From a virus: a stretch of 21,581 nt of DNA. Made by a program: the position numbers and the translations under genes. Each line of letters opens with the position of its first letter. Position 1 is the first letter of the stretch. Where the stretch lies: positions 1-21,581 of IMG/VR virus record IMGVR_UViG_3300008107_001742; one strand, written 5' to 3'. The notes beneath the pieces are model-generated. The model did not search any database, was not told the origin of the DNA, and saw only the letters and a list, made by a program, of their open reading frames with translations. Positions 14,332-21,581 of this stretch are shown here, piece after piece.

Positions 14332-14789
14332 TGCCGAGTGGATTCCGTTTAGAAGTTAATGATTATAAGTTCAACAAAATGCTTACCAAGCTCAAGCAAA
14401 CGGTTGACGAAACGAGCGCAACGGTTGATCGTGAGTTAGCGGCTAGCGGTGAGGACATGGTCAGAAGTGCCAAGAATATATTATCTAGTAGGGGTGCGGT
14501 TGATACGGGTAGGCTACTAAATAGCATATCCTTTAAAAAGGATCAATTCCTTAGTTATCAATTTGTTGCACAGACTGACTATGCGGCTTATATTGAGTTT
14601 GGTACTGGCGATTTATTTGTAAATCCAGAGAAACAAGGTTGGGTACAATTAGCAGAACAATTTAGAGGTAAAAACATTAAAAAGGTTAATTTACCGCCTA
14701 GGCCTTATATGCGTCCAAGTATTTTGGCTTATTGGCCTATATACCAAAAGCGAGTTAGGGACTTTTTAAGAAAGAAAAGACAAGCGTAA
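14331..14789 (+). CDS. HK97 gp10-like head-tail joining protein
   Basis: A 152-residue neck protein of the HK97 gp10 family, which acts at the head-tail interface. Family motifs are visible: DTGRLLNSI (58-66), the YAAYIEFGTG stretch (84-93) and the PPRPYMRPS element (122-130), followed by a basic C-terminal helix (YQKRVRDFLRKKRQA). It overlaps both neighbours by one base (TAATG at each end), so translation is likely coupled. Order (connector, gp10-like, tail terminator, tail tube) is the standard one for long non-contractile tails. Confidence 0.9.
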   Translation: MPSGFRLEVNDYKFNKMLTKLKQTVDETSATVDRELAASGEDMVRSAKNILSSRGAVDTGRLLNSISFKKDQFLSYQFVAQTDYAAYIEFGTGDLFVNPEKQGWVQLAEQFRGKNIKKVNLPPRPYMRPSILAYWPIYQKRVRDFLRKKRQA

Positions 14790-15220
14790 TGAAGGATAGT
14801 GCAAATAACGTAAGGAATATATATGTAAACGCTTTGAACGGCAACATTACTTACAATGGTAAGAATGTACCAGTTTATGGGCAACCTCCATTTGTAACTA
14901 CTCCAGATAGGTATGTAATTATAAATAATATAGTAGAAGTAGCTAATAATACCAATGATAGCTTTGACAATGAGGTTGAGGTAACAATAGAGATTTATAG
15001 CGAGCAAAACAAGAATAACAACGTAAGCCAGGTTGACAATATTGCGGGTCAAATCCTTAATATTTTGATTCCAGATACGAAAATCAATGGGTTTAGTGAT
15101 ACTGACTTTTACGTATTCCCGATGGCTCGAACAAGTTCAAATTATTTACCTTTGTGGGAAGGGGATAATTATATAGCAAGAAAAGTAATAACAATTAGAA
15201 ATCTAGTAAATCAAAAATAA
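14789..15220 (+). CDS. Putative tail terminator / tail completion protein
   Basis: The 143-residue protein lies where the tail terminator (lambda gpU/DUF3168-like) is found, between the gp10-like and tail-tube genes. It starts with a helix (MKDSANNVRNIYVNALNG) and a strand pair around VPVYGQPPF, then shows VEVTIEIYSEQNKN and a helix (VSQVDNIAGQILNIL). This is the alpha/beta order of tail terminators, in which the tube is capped and joined to the head. No diagnostic motif fixes the family, so the call rests on order, size and predicted fold. It starts by TAATG overlap and is followed six bases later by the tube gene. Confidence 0.65.
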   Translation: MKDSANNVRNIYVNALNGNITYNGKNVPVYGQPPFVTTPDRYVIINNIVEVANNTNDSFDNEVEVTIEIYSEQNKNNNVSQVDNIAGQILNILIPDTKINGFSDTDFYVFPMARTSSNYLPLWEGDNYIARKVITIRNLVNQK

Positions 15221-15226
15221 ACAAAA

Positions 15227-15658
15227 ATGGCAAAAATTCAAGGTTCTACCCAAAGCGTAGATATTAGCACAGACAATGGTTCTACTTGGAAATCGCTTAT
15301 TTGCTTGCGCACTTCAAGCGTAAACGGTACAGTTGATTCAACCGTAGAACAAACAAACTGCGGAACTTTCACATCTATTGGTAAGCCCAATATGACTGTT
15401 GATTTTGATGCAATTTGTGAAACCGCTCCTGGAGGTTCAGAGGTTAGTTACTCATCTTTATTGGGTTACTTTAACGCAGGTACTCAAATTGCGGTAAGAG
15501 TTCAAAGTCCAGTTTTTTCTGGATCAAGTGCTGGTGCTGCATATTATCAATCATTTGATGGTTACATCACTTCTTTAACTCTTAATCAATCAACTACTGA
15601 ATTTATCAATTTCTCTGGTACAATTTCATCAAACGGACTTATTGATATTACTGCATAA
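15227..15658 (+). CDS. Major tail (tube) protein
   Basis: The 143-residue protein should polymerise into rings forming the tail tube. It is almost all beta, with the pattern of TP901-1/lambda-type tube proteins: a start MAKIQGSTQSVDISTDNGST, a loop TVDSTVEQTNCGTFTSIG, a central strand pair, and closing strands SLTLNQSTTEFINFSGTIS. It stands immediately before the tail-chaperone genes and the tape measure, the canonical place for the tube gene. It has a separate A-rich leader (CAAAAATAAACAAAA before the ATG) similar to that of the capsid gene, and a relative preference for GGT and TCT, consistent with high expression. A second tube-like gene lies at 20629. Confidence 0.82.
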   Translation: MAKIQGSTQSVDISTDNGSTWKSLICLRTSSVNGTVDSTVEQTNCGTFTSIGKPNMTVDFDAICETAPGGSEVSYSSLLGYFNAGTQIAVRVQSPVFSGSSAGAAYYQSFDGYITSLTLNQSTTEFINFSGTISSNGLIDITA

Positions 15659-15660
15659 TT

Positions 15661-16020
15661 ATGAACTACACTACTATTACTATTAACAACGAAACTATTG
15701 GACTAAAATTTGGGATGGCGTCTTTTAGATACCTTCAAGACAAATTCTCAAAAGACAAGACATTTGATATATCAATATTAAGTGAGATTACAATATCTCA
15801 CATTATATATAGTGGATATTTTAATAATTGTCTTGTTAAGGAGGTTGATCCTAAATATAGCTTTGCGGACATTGTCGAATGGGTTGAGCAAACTTTGCTT
15901 AAAAATCAAGAGGACAATGAGATTGCAAAAGCTATAAAAGTTTGGTCGGAAAGCGATTTTATTCGTAGCGAACAAAAAGCCGAAGAGCCAAAAAAAAAGA
16001 CCTCTCGTGGGAAGAAATAG
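15661..16020 (+). CDS. Tail assembly chaperone, short form (gpG-like)
   Basis: The 119-residue protein corresponds to the short tail-assembly chaperone, which coats the tape measure and recruits tube subunits. Its start MNYTTITINNETIGLKFGMA matches the usual beginning (a small strand pair, then a helix FRYLQDKF). Helices follow (SFADIVEWVEQTLLKN) and a Lys/Glu-rich end (KAEEPKKKTSRGKK) that contains the A9 frameshift site. It starts two bases after the tube gene stop and is followed by the gpT-like frame and the tape measure, the usual order. Most product should be this form; a fraction should shift into the next frame. Confidence 0.85.
   Translation: MNYTTITINNETIGLKFGMASFRYLQDKFSKDKTFDISILSEITISHIIYSGYFNNCLVKEVDPKYSFADIVEWVEQTLLKNQEDNEIAKAIKVWSESDFIRSEQKAEEPKKKTSRGKK
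15993..15999 (+). promoter_or_regulatory. -1 ribosomal frameshift slippery site A AAA AAG
   Basis: A run of nine A followed by G (15990-15999) is read in the gpG frame as CCA AAA AAA AAG. The last seven bases form A AAA AAG, a canonical -1 slippery heptamer. A slip moves the ribosome into the frame that continues with GAC (Asp) at 15999 and is open to 16301. A weak stem CCTCT/AGAGG (16001-16005/16019-16023) lies just downstream. Confidence 0.85.
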
Positions 16021-16301
16021 AGGCGTTTGCGTTTGGAGAGTTGGGACTCATGCCTAATCAATTTTACTCTTTAAGCCCTAAGCATTACTCTTTAATGATG
16101 AAAGGGCATGAAGATAAAAAGATAGATAGTTACAAACAAACTAGACTACTTATGTTCACAATGGTAAGGTTAATGGCCGATCCAAAGAGTGCGCCAAAAA
16201 CACCAGAGCAATTGTGGCAATTACCAGGGGATGACGATACAACTAAAATAGACGAAGAGGAATATAGAGAATTAATAAATAGATATAGGAATGGCAAGTA
16301 A
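15999..16301 (+). CDS. Tail assembly chaperone, frameshift extension (gpT-like part of gpGT)
   Basis: This frame has no good start of its own: it is open from before the A9 run and reads DLSWEEIEAFAFGELGLMPN from 15999. It is best read as the C-terminal extension made by -1 frameshifting from the gpG-like gene, giving a fusion of about 213 residues (113 from gpG, 100 from here). The segment WEEIEAFAFGELGLMPNQFY, then SLSPKHYSLMMKGHEDKK, is typical of the gpT domain, which contacts the tube protein and tape measure during assembly. The end (EEEYRELINRYRNGK) overlaps the tape-measure start by 11 bases. A TTG or ATG (16041/16050) could give a separate protein, but would lose the conserved SWEEIEAF part. 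Confidence 0.85.
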   Translation, partial: DLSWEEIEAFAFGELGLMPNQFYSLSPKHYSLMMKGHEDKKIDSYKQTRLLMFTMVRLMADPKSAPKTPEQLWQLPGDDDTTKIDEEEYRELINRYRNGK

Positions 16302-18153
16302 CCAAGATTTCATATTTACGTTAGGTGCGGATATAAGCCAATTCACTAAATCTATAACTGAGGTAGAAAGAGAGCTAAAAGATGTTCGTAATTCTCTTAA
16401 AAACCAGACTGGTCAAGCAATTGTTGAAACTAATAAATATATTCAACAATTAGAAGGCAGTCTAACTAATTTAAGAAAAACTGGATTAGACAAATTACCA
16501 CAAGCAGCTCAAGGCGGTAGCGCTGCACTTTTTTCACTTAGCCAAGTTGCTAGGGATGCGCCATTTGGATTTATAGCTATTCAGAACAACTTACCGCTAG
16601 TAGTTGATCAATTTAGTGCTTTAGCTAAAACAAGTAATGGATTAGGAGGAGCATTAAAGCAAGTTGGTGCAAGTTTAGCTGGCCCAGCCGGTATTGCATT
16701 TGCTTTTGGTGCCGTAATTTCTGCGGTTACTGCACTTGTTCAAAAGTATGGCAGCTTATCAGCCGCTTTTGATGCAATAGTAAGCGGACAAAGAACATTA
16801 ACAAAAGAGCAAAAAGATTTTGCAAAAAGTTTAGCTGACGAGGCAACAGAAGTTATATCACTTGCTACTTTATATCCAAAATTCGAAAAAGATAGACAAA
16901 AGCAATTTGATATAATTAAAAAGTTAAATCAAGTAGCTCCAGAATACTTTGGTAATCTTAAAGCAGAAAAAACATCAATTGATGAAGTAACTGCTAGCTT
17001 AGATAGATACATTGATTCATTTATTGGAAAGATTTATATAGAATCTCAACAAAAAAAGATAAATGAATTATTTACTAAATATGCGGAACAAATAACTAGA
17101 TTAGTAGATGCTGAATTAGAGAGAAAAAAGAATATTAAATCTACTAAGCAAGATGTTGATAATTTAAATAAATCAACATCTCAATTGTTTAAAGATGCTG
17201 TGAAAGCAAGTAAAACTCCGCTTGTAGGAGATATTGCTTTAAATGTAAATCCAGTATTTCCAGTTACAACAACTCAAGCTGCTATAGATAATTTAAAAGC
17301 AGAATTAAGATCACAATTAACTGGTGTATTTAGTGAAATAGATGTTTTTAAGGGTTTTATAAACATAGATGGTTTAAAACAACTAAAAACAAAAACAAAA
17401 GAAGTAGAAGGATTATGGTCTGGGTTTGCTCCTGCTGCGGTTATAGCCGGTGATGATTTTAATAATGCAGTTAAAAAGAGTGCAAAGAATTTAGAAGGTT
17501 GGAGATACATTATAGAGCAAGTTGCTATAAAATCTGCTGAGTTAAAGACTAATTTGGATGGCGTTGCAAATACGGCAATTAAAATATCAAATACATCTTT
17601 TGATCAGTTATTTGAGAGTTTGCAAAATCAAGACATGCTTTTTGGCATACAAGAAGTGCAAAGAGGTGTTAATAAGGTATTTAAGGGGATGGATGATGAT
17701 ATGAAAGCAAATCAACAAAGATTTGAAAATTATAAATCAGTAATAGAAAATTTCATAACTGCACCTTTAGATTATTTATTTAACACAGTATTGGAAGGTG
17801 GCAAATTTAGTTGGAAAGAGTTTGGAAATGTAGTGTTAAGAGTTTTGGCAAATATTATAAGTTCAATTATTGCAACTACGGCTGCGGCTGCAATTGCCAA
17901 CGCAATTGTACCTGGAGCGGGAACGGCTGGTGTAAATGCTTATAATCAAAGCAGTAGATTGTTTGGAAGAAATATGCAAGGTGGAATGAGTCCCTCTCTT
18001 GGTTATACTCCAAGAGGGTTAGGAGGAGCGGCTAATTTTGGTGGCCTTAGTGGAGGAATAGGATTGAGTGGCCAAGTAGTATTTGTACAAAGAGGTAGTG
18101 ATTTAGTAGGAGTATTAAATAGATCAAACGCAACAATTAATAGAGTTGGCTAA
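16291..18153 (+). CDS. Tape measure protein
   Basis: A 620-residue protein that sets tail length and passes into the host envelope at DNA injection. The start MASNQDFIFTLGADISQFTK leads into a coiled-coil region (about 15-65). A segment GFIAIQNNLPLVVDQF (93-108), common in Bacteroidota phage tape measures, follows, with a hydrophobic stretch (AGIAFAFGAVISAVTALV, 133-150). A long helical middle leads to a second hydrophobic stretch (about 513-543, LANIISSIIATTAAAAIANA) and a Gly-rich end (GLGGAANFGGLSGGIGLSG). At roughly 0.15 nm per residue, the tail would be about 90 nm. No lysozyme or peptidase domain is visible. It overlaps genes on both sides. Confidence 0.92.
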   Translation: MASNQDFIFTLGADISQFTKSITEVERELKDVRNSLKNQTGQAIVETNKYIQQLEGSLTNLRKTGLDKLPQAAQGGSAALFSLSQVARDAPFGFIAIQNNLPLVVDQFSALAKTSNGLGGALKQVGASLAGPAGIAFAFGAVISAVTALVQKYGSLSAAFDAIVSGQRTLTKEQKDFAKSLADEATEVISLATLYPKFEKDRQKQFDIIKKLNQVAPEYFGNLKAEKTSIDEVTASLDRYIDSFIGKIYIESQQKKINELFTKYAEQITRLVDAELERKKNIKSTKQDVDNLNKSTSQLFKDAVKASKTPLVGDIALNVNPVFPVTTTQAAIDNLKAELRSQLTGVFSEIDVFKGFINIDGLKQLKTKTKEVEGLWSGFAPAAVIAGDDFNNAVKKSAKNLEGWRYIIEQVAIKSAELKTNLDGVANTAIKISNTSFDQLFESLQNQDMLFGIQEVQRGVNKVFKGMDDDMKANQQRFENYKSVIENFITAPLDYLFNTVLEGGKFSWKEFGNVVLRVLANIISSIIATTAAAAIANAIVPGAGTAGVNAYNQSSRLFGRNMQGGMSPSLGYTPRGLGGAANFGGLSGGIGLSGQVVFVQRGSDLVGVLNRSNATINRVG

Positions 18154-20629
18154 AGCAGAAAAATATAGAATAAATTTTAAGACTCTACAAGGCCAAGAAG
18201 CCCGAGTAGAGTTTTATTTTGAGGGATTTACGGGTGCAACTACGGAACTTCGTGGAGGCATTAAGCCATTTGTATTAAAAGAGTTTAATACGAATGATGA
18301 CTTATTTAAGCCTATTAGACCACAAATGGCCGAGATTGAAATAATAGGTAGTGCAAGTGGAGTGAGTATTGATAATTTTTTAATGGATAAGGATAACGAT
18401 ATTGAGGTTATCTTTTATTATGATAGCCTTATTACACCTTATTGGAGAGGATGGCTTTTGCAAGATGACTTCCAAGAGATTTGGGAGGACACTAATCACA
18501 TTTTAATAATAATAGCCATAGATGGCCTTGGATATAATAGAGATTTTCCATTATCAAATGCGGGTGCGGAAGTAACCGCAAAAACAACGCCTTTGCAATA
18601 TATTGAGTATTGTACGGCAAATGCGGTCAAAGATTGGAATAAGTTTTATTGTTTTAATAACTTGTTTCATCCATTAATGACCGATAGTGCAACTTATACC
18701 TCACTTGATCAATGCACTATTGATCCTAAGACCTTCCAAATACAAAGCACCGAGTACGAATCATCTTTAGAAGTTCTTGACAAAATAAATAGAGGTTTTA
18801 ACCAAAATTTATTTATGTATAATGACAATTGGTGGCTAATGAGAATGGAGGAGCTTTACATTCCCAAAACGGAGAACTTAAGAGGATTTGTTGAGAATAG
18901 TAGCGTTAGAACGGCTATTAACACAAGATATGATATTAACGTAGGCAATAACGAGGATATTAAGTTAATCTCTCCTAGTGCTATTAGAAATATAAATAGA
19001 AGAACAAAAGAGAATAGTGTAACATTTAATTACGAGCAAATTGGCGAGCTAATTACCAATGGTACATTCTCAAGAGGTAGCTTACTTACTACAACGGCTA
19101 TACTTAAGCAATATAATTTAAATAGTTTCGATTATAAATATACGGCTACTCCTAACCCCGATTATTGGGGATTTGGTGGGACAACACCTCCAACGGGTAG
19201 TGTAACAAGAAACGAAGAATGGTCAAATACCTCTTATGGTTATTTGGAGGATAATTATGTGAGGGTGCCAGGCGAGCAAGTTATAACAACGGGTTACGAT
19301 TATTATTTAAGAAGCCAAGAGGTTAAAGTATTTACGGGTGAGAAATTGGTAATTGGAGTGGATTATAAATTTGAGACCGATTTTACCGAGGATGGCTTTT
19401 TTAGACAAATGGTAGTAATGCTTGATGGCGCGGCTAACAATTATTTCCTTGGTCAAGATGGCAAGTGGTATTTAACAACAAGCACTTTTACCATAAATAC
19501 AAATACCGATCAAGAATGGTTTATTGGTACAAAGTATAATCAAGCGGGTAGTCCCGAGCCTACGGAATATGTGAGCTTAAATGTGGAGAGTGAACCAATA
19601 CCAGATAACGGAGTTATTAAAATAGCTTTCATTTTAGATTACCACGCATTACTTGACTCTACAAACGAGATGCACATAAAGGCTCTTAATTTTGAAATTA
19701 TTGAGCAATTTAACGGAATAAGTGCGCAACCATTGGTAGGTGTTAAAACGGCATTTACTAAAACGGACACTTTATATAATAAGCAAGAGAATGACATTTT
19801 TTTACAAGATGGCTTTTCTTGGAATTATAAAGGCACTATATTAAATAGTGGCGGAACATCAATTTTAGATAGTACATGGTATCGTTATAGATTCCCAACG
19901 GAAGAAATGAGTTTTCGTAAAGAAAATAATATTGCTTATTGGGAGAATACAAGGTATAATCGTACAAAGTTAGATGCTAATTTTTATGGCATTTTAAATA
20001 ATGGCGATCGCATTGGGTTACACAATACGGTAATATTTGTGGACGATGACCCCGATAAAGTGTACGCAATAGTAAATCTTAAAGAAATAGATTTTGCAAG
20101 TGCTACATGGAGTGCAACTTTACTTGAGGTATGGGATGAGAATAAAGATGGGTTAGATTTAACCGATAAAACATTTGATGCCGATGTAACTACCGGTACT
20201 TACAACAACCCCGTAAATGTACCTTGGACTGTTGTAACGGCGGCCGATTTCTCAATAGTTGGAGGTTATCAAATAACTTACAATGGCGTAGTAAGTATTA
20301 ACGAGCCTATTGTAATAAGTTTGGCGGGTAACATTAATACAACTAGCCCCGCTCCATTACCTCCCGTTTCTACTACGTTTAGAGTAAAACAAAATGGAGT
20401 AACGATAAAAACACAAACGTATCCCGTTAGTACAAATCCACAAGCGTTTACGTTTAACTTATCTCCTAGCGGTACAATTACAATAAATCCAAGTGATGTA
20501 TTTACCGTAGAGGTTAGTAATAACATAACTCAAATACAATATACTAGCGGATCATTTACTATTGACTATCAATATCCTGGTACTCTAACTTATGACACAT
20601 TTAGTGAAAAATATATATACAACAAATAA
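18146..20629 (+). CDS. Large distal tail / hub-like protein with inserted carbohydrate-binding-like region
   Basis: An 827-residue protein directly after the tape measure, in the position of the distal tail/hub protein. It begins at TTG 18146, eight bases inside the tape-measure gene; the frame MAKAEKYRINFKTLQGQEAR is conserved-looking from this point, and no early ATG exists. Residues about 1-130 (FEGFTGATTELRGG, ITPYWRGWLLQDD) resemble the N-terminal domain of Bacteroidota phage distal-tail proteins. ELITNGTFSRG at 301-311 marks the start of a jelly-roll-like segment (to about 520), as in CBM4/9-type carbohydrate-binding modules. The C-terminal part (about 690-815) is Thr/Ser/Pro-rich and beta, resembling a fibronectin-like or receptor-binding domain. 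Likely role: tail tip and first host contact. Domain borders are inferred. Confidence 0.72.
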   Translation: MAKAEKYRINFKTLQGQEARVEFYFEGFTGATTELRGGIKPFVLKEFNTNDDLFKPIRPQMAEIEIIGSASGVSIDNFLMDKDNDIEVIFYYDSLITPYWRGWLLQDDFQEIWEDTNHILIIIAIDGLGYNRDFPLSNAGAEVTAKTTPLQYIEYCTANAVKDWNKFYCFNNLFHPLMTDSATYTSLDQCTIDPKTFQIQSTEYESSLEVLDKINRGFNQNLFMYNDNWWLMRMEELYIPKTENLRGFVENSSVRTAINTRYDINVGNNEDIKLISPSAIRNINRRTKENSVTFNYEQIGELITNGTFSRGSLLTTTAILKQYNLNSFDYKYTATPNPDYWGFGGTTPPTGSVTRNEEWSNTSYGYLEDNYVRVPGEQVITTGYDYYLRSQEVKVFTGEKLVIGVDYKFETDFTEDGFFRQMVVMLDGAANNYFLGQDGKWYLTTSTFTINTNTDQEWFIGTKYNQAGSPEPTEYVSLNVESEPIPDNGVIKIAFILDYHALLDSTNEMHIKALNFEIIEQFNGISAQPLVGVKTAFTKTDTLYNKQENDIFLQDGFSWNYKGTILNSGGTSILDSTWYRYRFPTEEMSFRKENNIAYWENTRYNRTKLDANFYGILNNGDRIGLHNTVIFVDDDPDKVYAIVNLKEIDFASATWSATLLEVWDENKDGLDLTDKTFDADVTTGTYNNPVNVPWTVVTAADFSIVGGYQITYNGVVSINEPIVISLAGNINTTSPAPLPPVSTTFRVKQNGVTIKTQTYPVSTNPQAFTFNLSPSGTITINPSDVFTVEVSNNITQIQYTSGSFTIDYQYPGTLTYDTFSEKYIYNK

Positions 20630-21255
20630 TGGCTGAAGTAGTAACTGCGCAAGGCTTAGTAATAGCGGTAACAAATGCCGATGGGAATGTTTACCCATTT
20701 GCTTGTACTACAACCGCATCCATAACCATAAATAGGGACTTTATAGAATTAGCACCTAAAACAAATGGCGTTTTTCGTGAATATATAAAAGGCCGTAGTG
20801 GGTATAGTGTTAGTGGAAGCGGTCTAGTAAAAATGGTTGAAAGTTATACGCAACCTATAACTTTTTTTGATACCTTTATTGAGGGTACGGATAGTGAGTT
20901 TATTGGTTATTTAGACATTATTGATGCAAGTGGTAATTATAAAGTTTATAAGTTTTCTTGCATTGTTCAAGATTTAACTCTTACTAACGCAACGGGGCAA
21001 AACGCCTCATATAGCTTTACTTTACAAGGTACTGGGCCTATAACCGAGATAAGTGTAGTTGATAGCTATACGGTAACAAGTGGAAAGATTACCTCAAGAA
21101 GTACGGCATCCTACAAATTAATAGGTGTTGCAATTGATGGGGTATGGTATTATAATTATTCGGTAACGGACGAAGGAGGTGGCGTTTTCACTATAACTAT
21201 TGGTGCGGCATATAATGGGGAAACGGTTAAAGCGGCATATTTACAGTTATTTTAA
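20629..21255 (+). CDS. Second tail-tube-like protein with C-terminal extension
   Basis: The 208-residue protein begins MAEVVTAQGLVIAVTNADGN and has the core pattern of TP901-1-type tail-tube proteins: SITINRDFIELAPKTNGVFR, YIKGRSGYSVSGSGLVK, then FFDTFIEGTDSEFIGYLDII and closing strands TGQNASYSFTLQGTGPI (residues about 25-138). After it comes a separate beta-rich extension (about 142-208, SYTVTSGKITSRS to YLQLF). A second tube fold downstream of the hub gene suggests a tail-tip ring or a decorated tube subunit, rather than the main tube, which is encoded at 15227. It starts by TAATG overlap with the upstream gene. The fold call is by motif pattern; function is inferred. Confidence 0.72.
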   Translation: MAEVVTAQGLVIAVTNADGNVYPFACTTTASITINRDFIELAPKTNGVFREYIKGRSGYSVSGSGLVKMVESYTQPITFFDTFIEGTDSEFIGYLDIIDASGNYKVYKFSCIVQDLTLTNATGQNASYSFTLQGTGPITEISVVDSYTVTSGKITSRSTASYKLIGVAIDGVWYYNYSVTDEGGGVFTITIGAAYNGETVKAAYLQLF

Positions 21256-21277
21256 AATTTAGTAATTTTAATAGCAA

Positions 21278-21499
21278 ATGGAATCAAATTTTTGGGTAGT
21301 TATTGGGTTTCAAACAATTGGCCTAGCTGGCATTGGAATTAAGATATATACCGACATGAAGGTAAAGTTTCGTGAACATGATTTAAGGCTTAAGACTTTA
21401 GAGAAGAAAGAAGATGAGACTGCAATACAGTTCAAAGAAATTATGCAAGCTCTTAATGAGATCAAATTAGAATTAAAAGATAAAGCCGATAAATTATGA
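21278..21499 (+). CDS. Small membrane coiled-coil protein (possible lysis or anchoring protein)
   Basis: The 73-residue protein has one N-terminal transmembrane helix (about residues 4-24, FWVVIGFQTIGLAGIGIKIY) and a charged coiled-coil tail (about 29-72, heptad-like RLKTLEKKEDET, IMQALNEIKLELKD). This topology occurs in phage lysis proteins (holin or spanin-like) and in small tail-associated membrane proteins, but no specific family is recognised. It is preceded by an A/T-rich leader and its stop overlaps the next start as ATGA. No endolysin is visible nearby in this window. Confidence 0.7.
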   Translation: MESNFWVVIGFQTIGLAGIGIKIYTDMKVKFREHDLRLKTLEKKEDETAIQFKEIMQALNEIKLELKDKADKL

Positions 21500-21581
21500 T
21501 AGGTGAATTAAACATGAAGCCCATTAAAAAGGGTGATACATACGTTATAAGTTACTCTTTTTACGAGGATGAATGTGAGAC
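21496..21581 (+). CDS. Start of a probable baseplate/tail protein (3' end outside window)
   Basis: The frame starts at ATG 21496 (ATGA overlap) and is open to the window end, 28 codons. It reads MIGELNMKPIKKGDTYVISY and continues SFYEDECE. The pattern of a short strand, then K-x-G-D-T-x-x-x-x-x-x, is common at the N-terminus of phage baseplate upper-protein-like (BppU type) domains. The call is weak because so little is visible, but order (after tail-tip genes) supports it. Confidence 0.5.
   Translation, partial: MIGELNMKPIKKGDTYVISYSFYEDECE

Overview
The window is a contiguous segment of a tailed double-stranded DNA phage (or prophage) with an HK97-type capsid and a long tail. The tail is most likely non-contractile, because no sheath or baseplate-wedge gene is visible. 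The host is probably in the Bacteroidota. The reasons are the AT-rich sequence, the absence of clear Shine-Dalgarno boxes, A-rich leaders before the best-expressed genes, a perfect Bacteroidota-type promoter (TTTG-N19-TATATTTG, minus strand, 5762-5792), and tail and capsid proteins that resemble those of Bacteroidota phages. Genus and lifestyle cannot be decided here: no integrase or recognisable repressor lies inside the window.

Layout. (1) Positions 1-4689 form a replication/DNA-metabolism operon: the C-terminal part of an SNF2-like helicase, a 54-aa membrane peptide, a gene whose start is disrupted by a perfect 29-bp tandem duplication, a small beta-rich protein, a VRR-NUC nuclease, and an 835-aa prim-pol/SF3-type helicase. 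(2) Positions 4690-4968 hold 11-bp iterons, a perfect 32-bp tandem repeat and an AT-rich stretch. This looks like a replication origin and sits directly before a gene encoding a stand-alone DnaA domain IV. (3) Positions 5399-5792 hold a small minus-strand unit: a strong promoter, a 66-aa gene, a GNRA-capped hairpin and a 29-aa membrane peptide. (4) Positions 5888-12299 hold an unknown small gene and the packaging and head genes: small terminase, a 265-bp gap, large terminase, portal, MuF-type head protein, prohead protease, major capsid, and a strong intrinsic terminator. (5) Positions 12303-13765 hold an inserted pair of cargo genes, a SAM methyltransferase and a GT4 glycosyltransferase. (6) Positions 13768-21581 hold connector and tail genes: gp6-like connector, gp10-like protein, tail-terminator candidate, tail tube, tail chaperone pair joined by a -1 frameshift at A9-G, tape measure, a large Dit/hub-like tail protein, a second tail-tube-like protein, a small membrane coiled-coil protein, and the start of a probable baseplate or receptor-binding gene.

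How it works together. The helicase, VRR-NUC, prim-pol/helicase and DnaA-IV protein form a replication set likely to act at the iteron region. Terminase packages DNA through the portal into a capsid matured by the encoded protease. Head and tail are joined by the connector, gp10-like and terminator proteins, and the tail is measured by the 620-aa tape measure. Most genes are joined by ATGA, TAATG or 8-nt overlaps, suggesting coupled translation. The main exceptions are the capsid and tail-tube genes, which have free A-rich leaders and a more selective codon choice, and the terminator after the capsid gene. These features fit high production of the two most abundant virion proteins.

The points most worth following up are the origin/DnaA-IV pair, the capsid-adjacent glycosyltransferase/methyltransferase pair behind a terminator with no leader space, the minus-strand mini-operon, the 29-bp duplication, the programmed frameshift, and the second tube-like protein.
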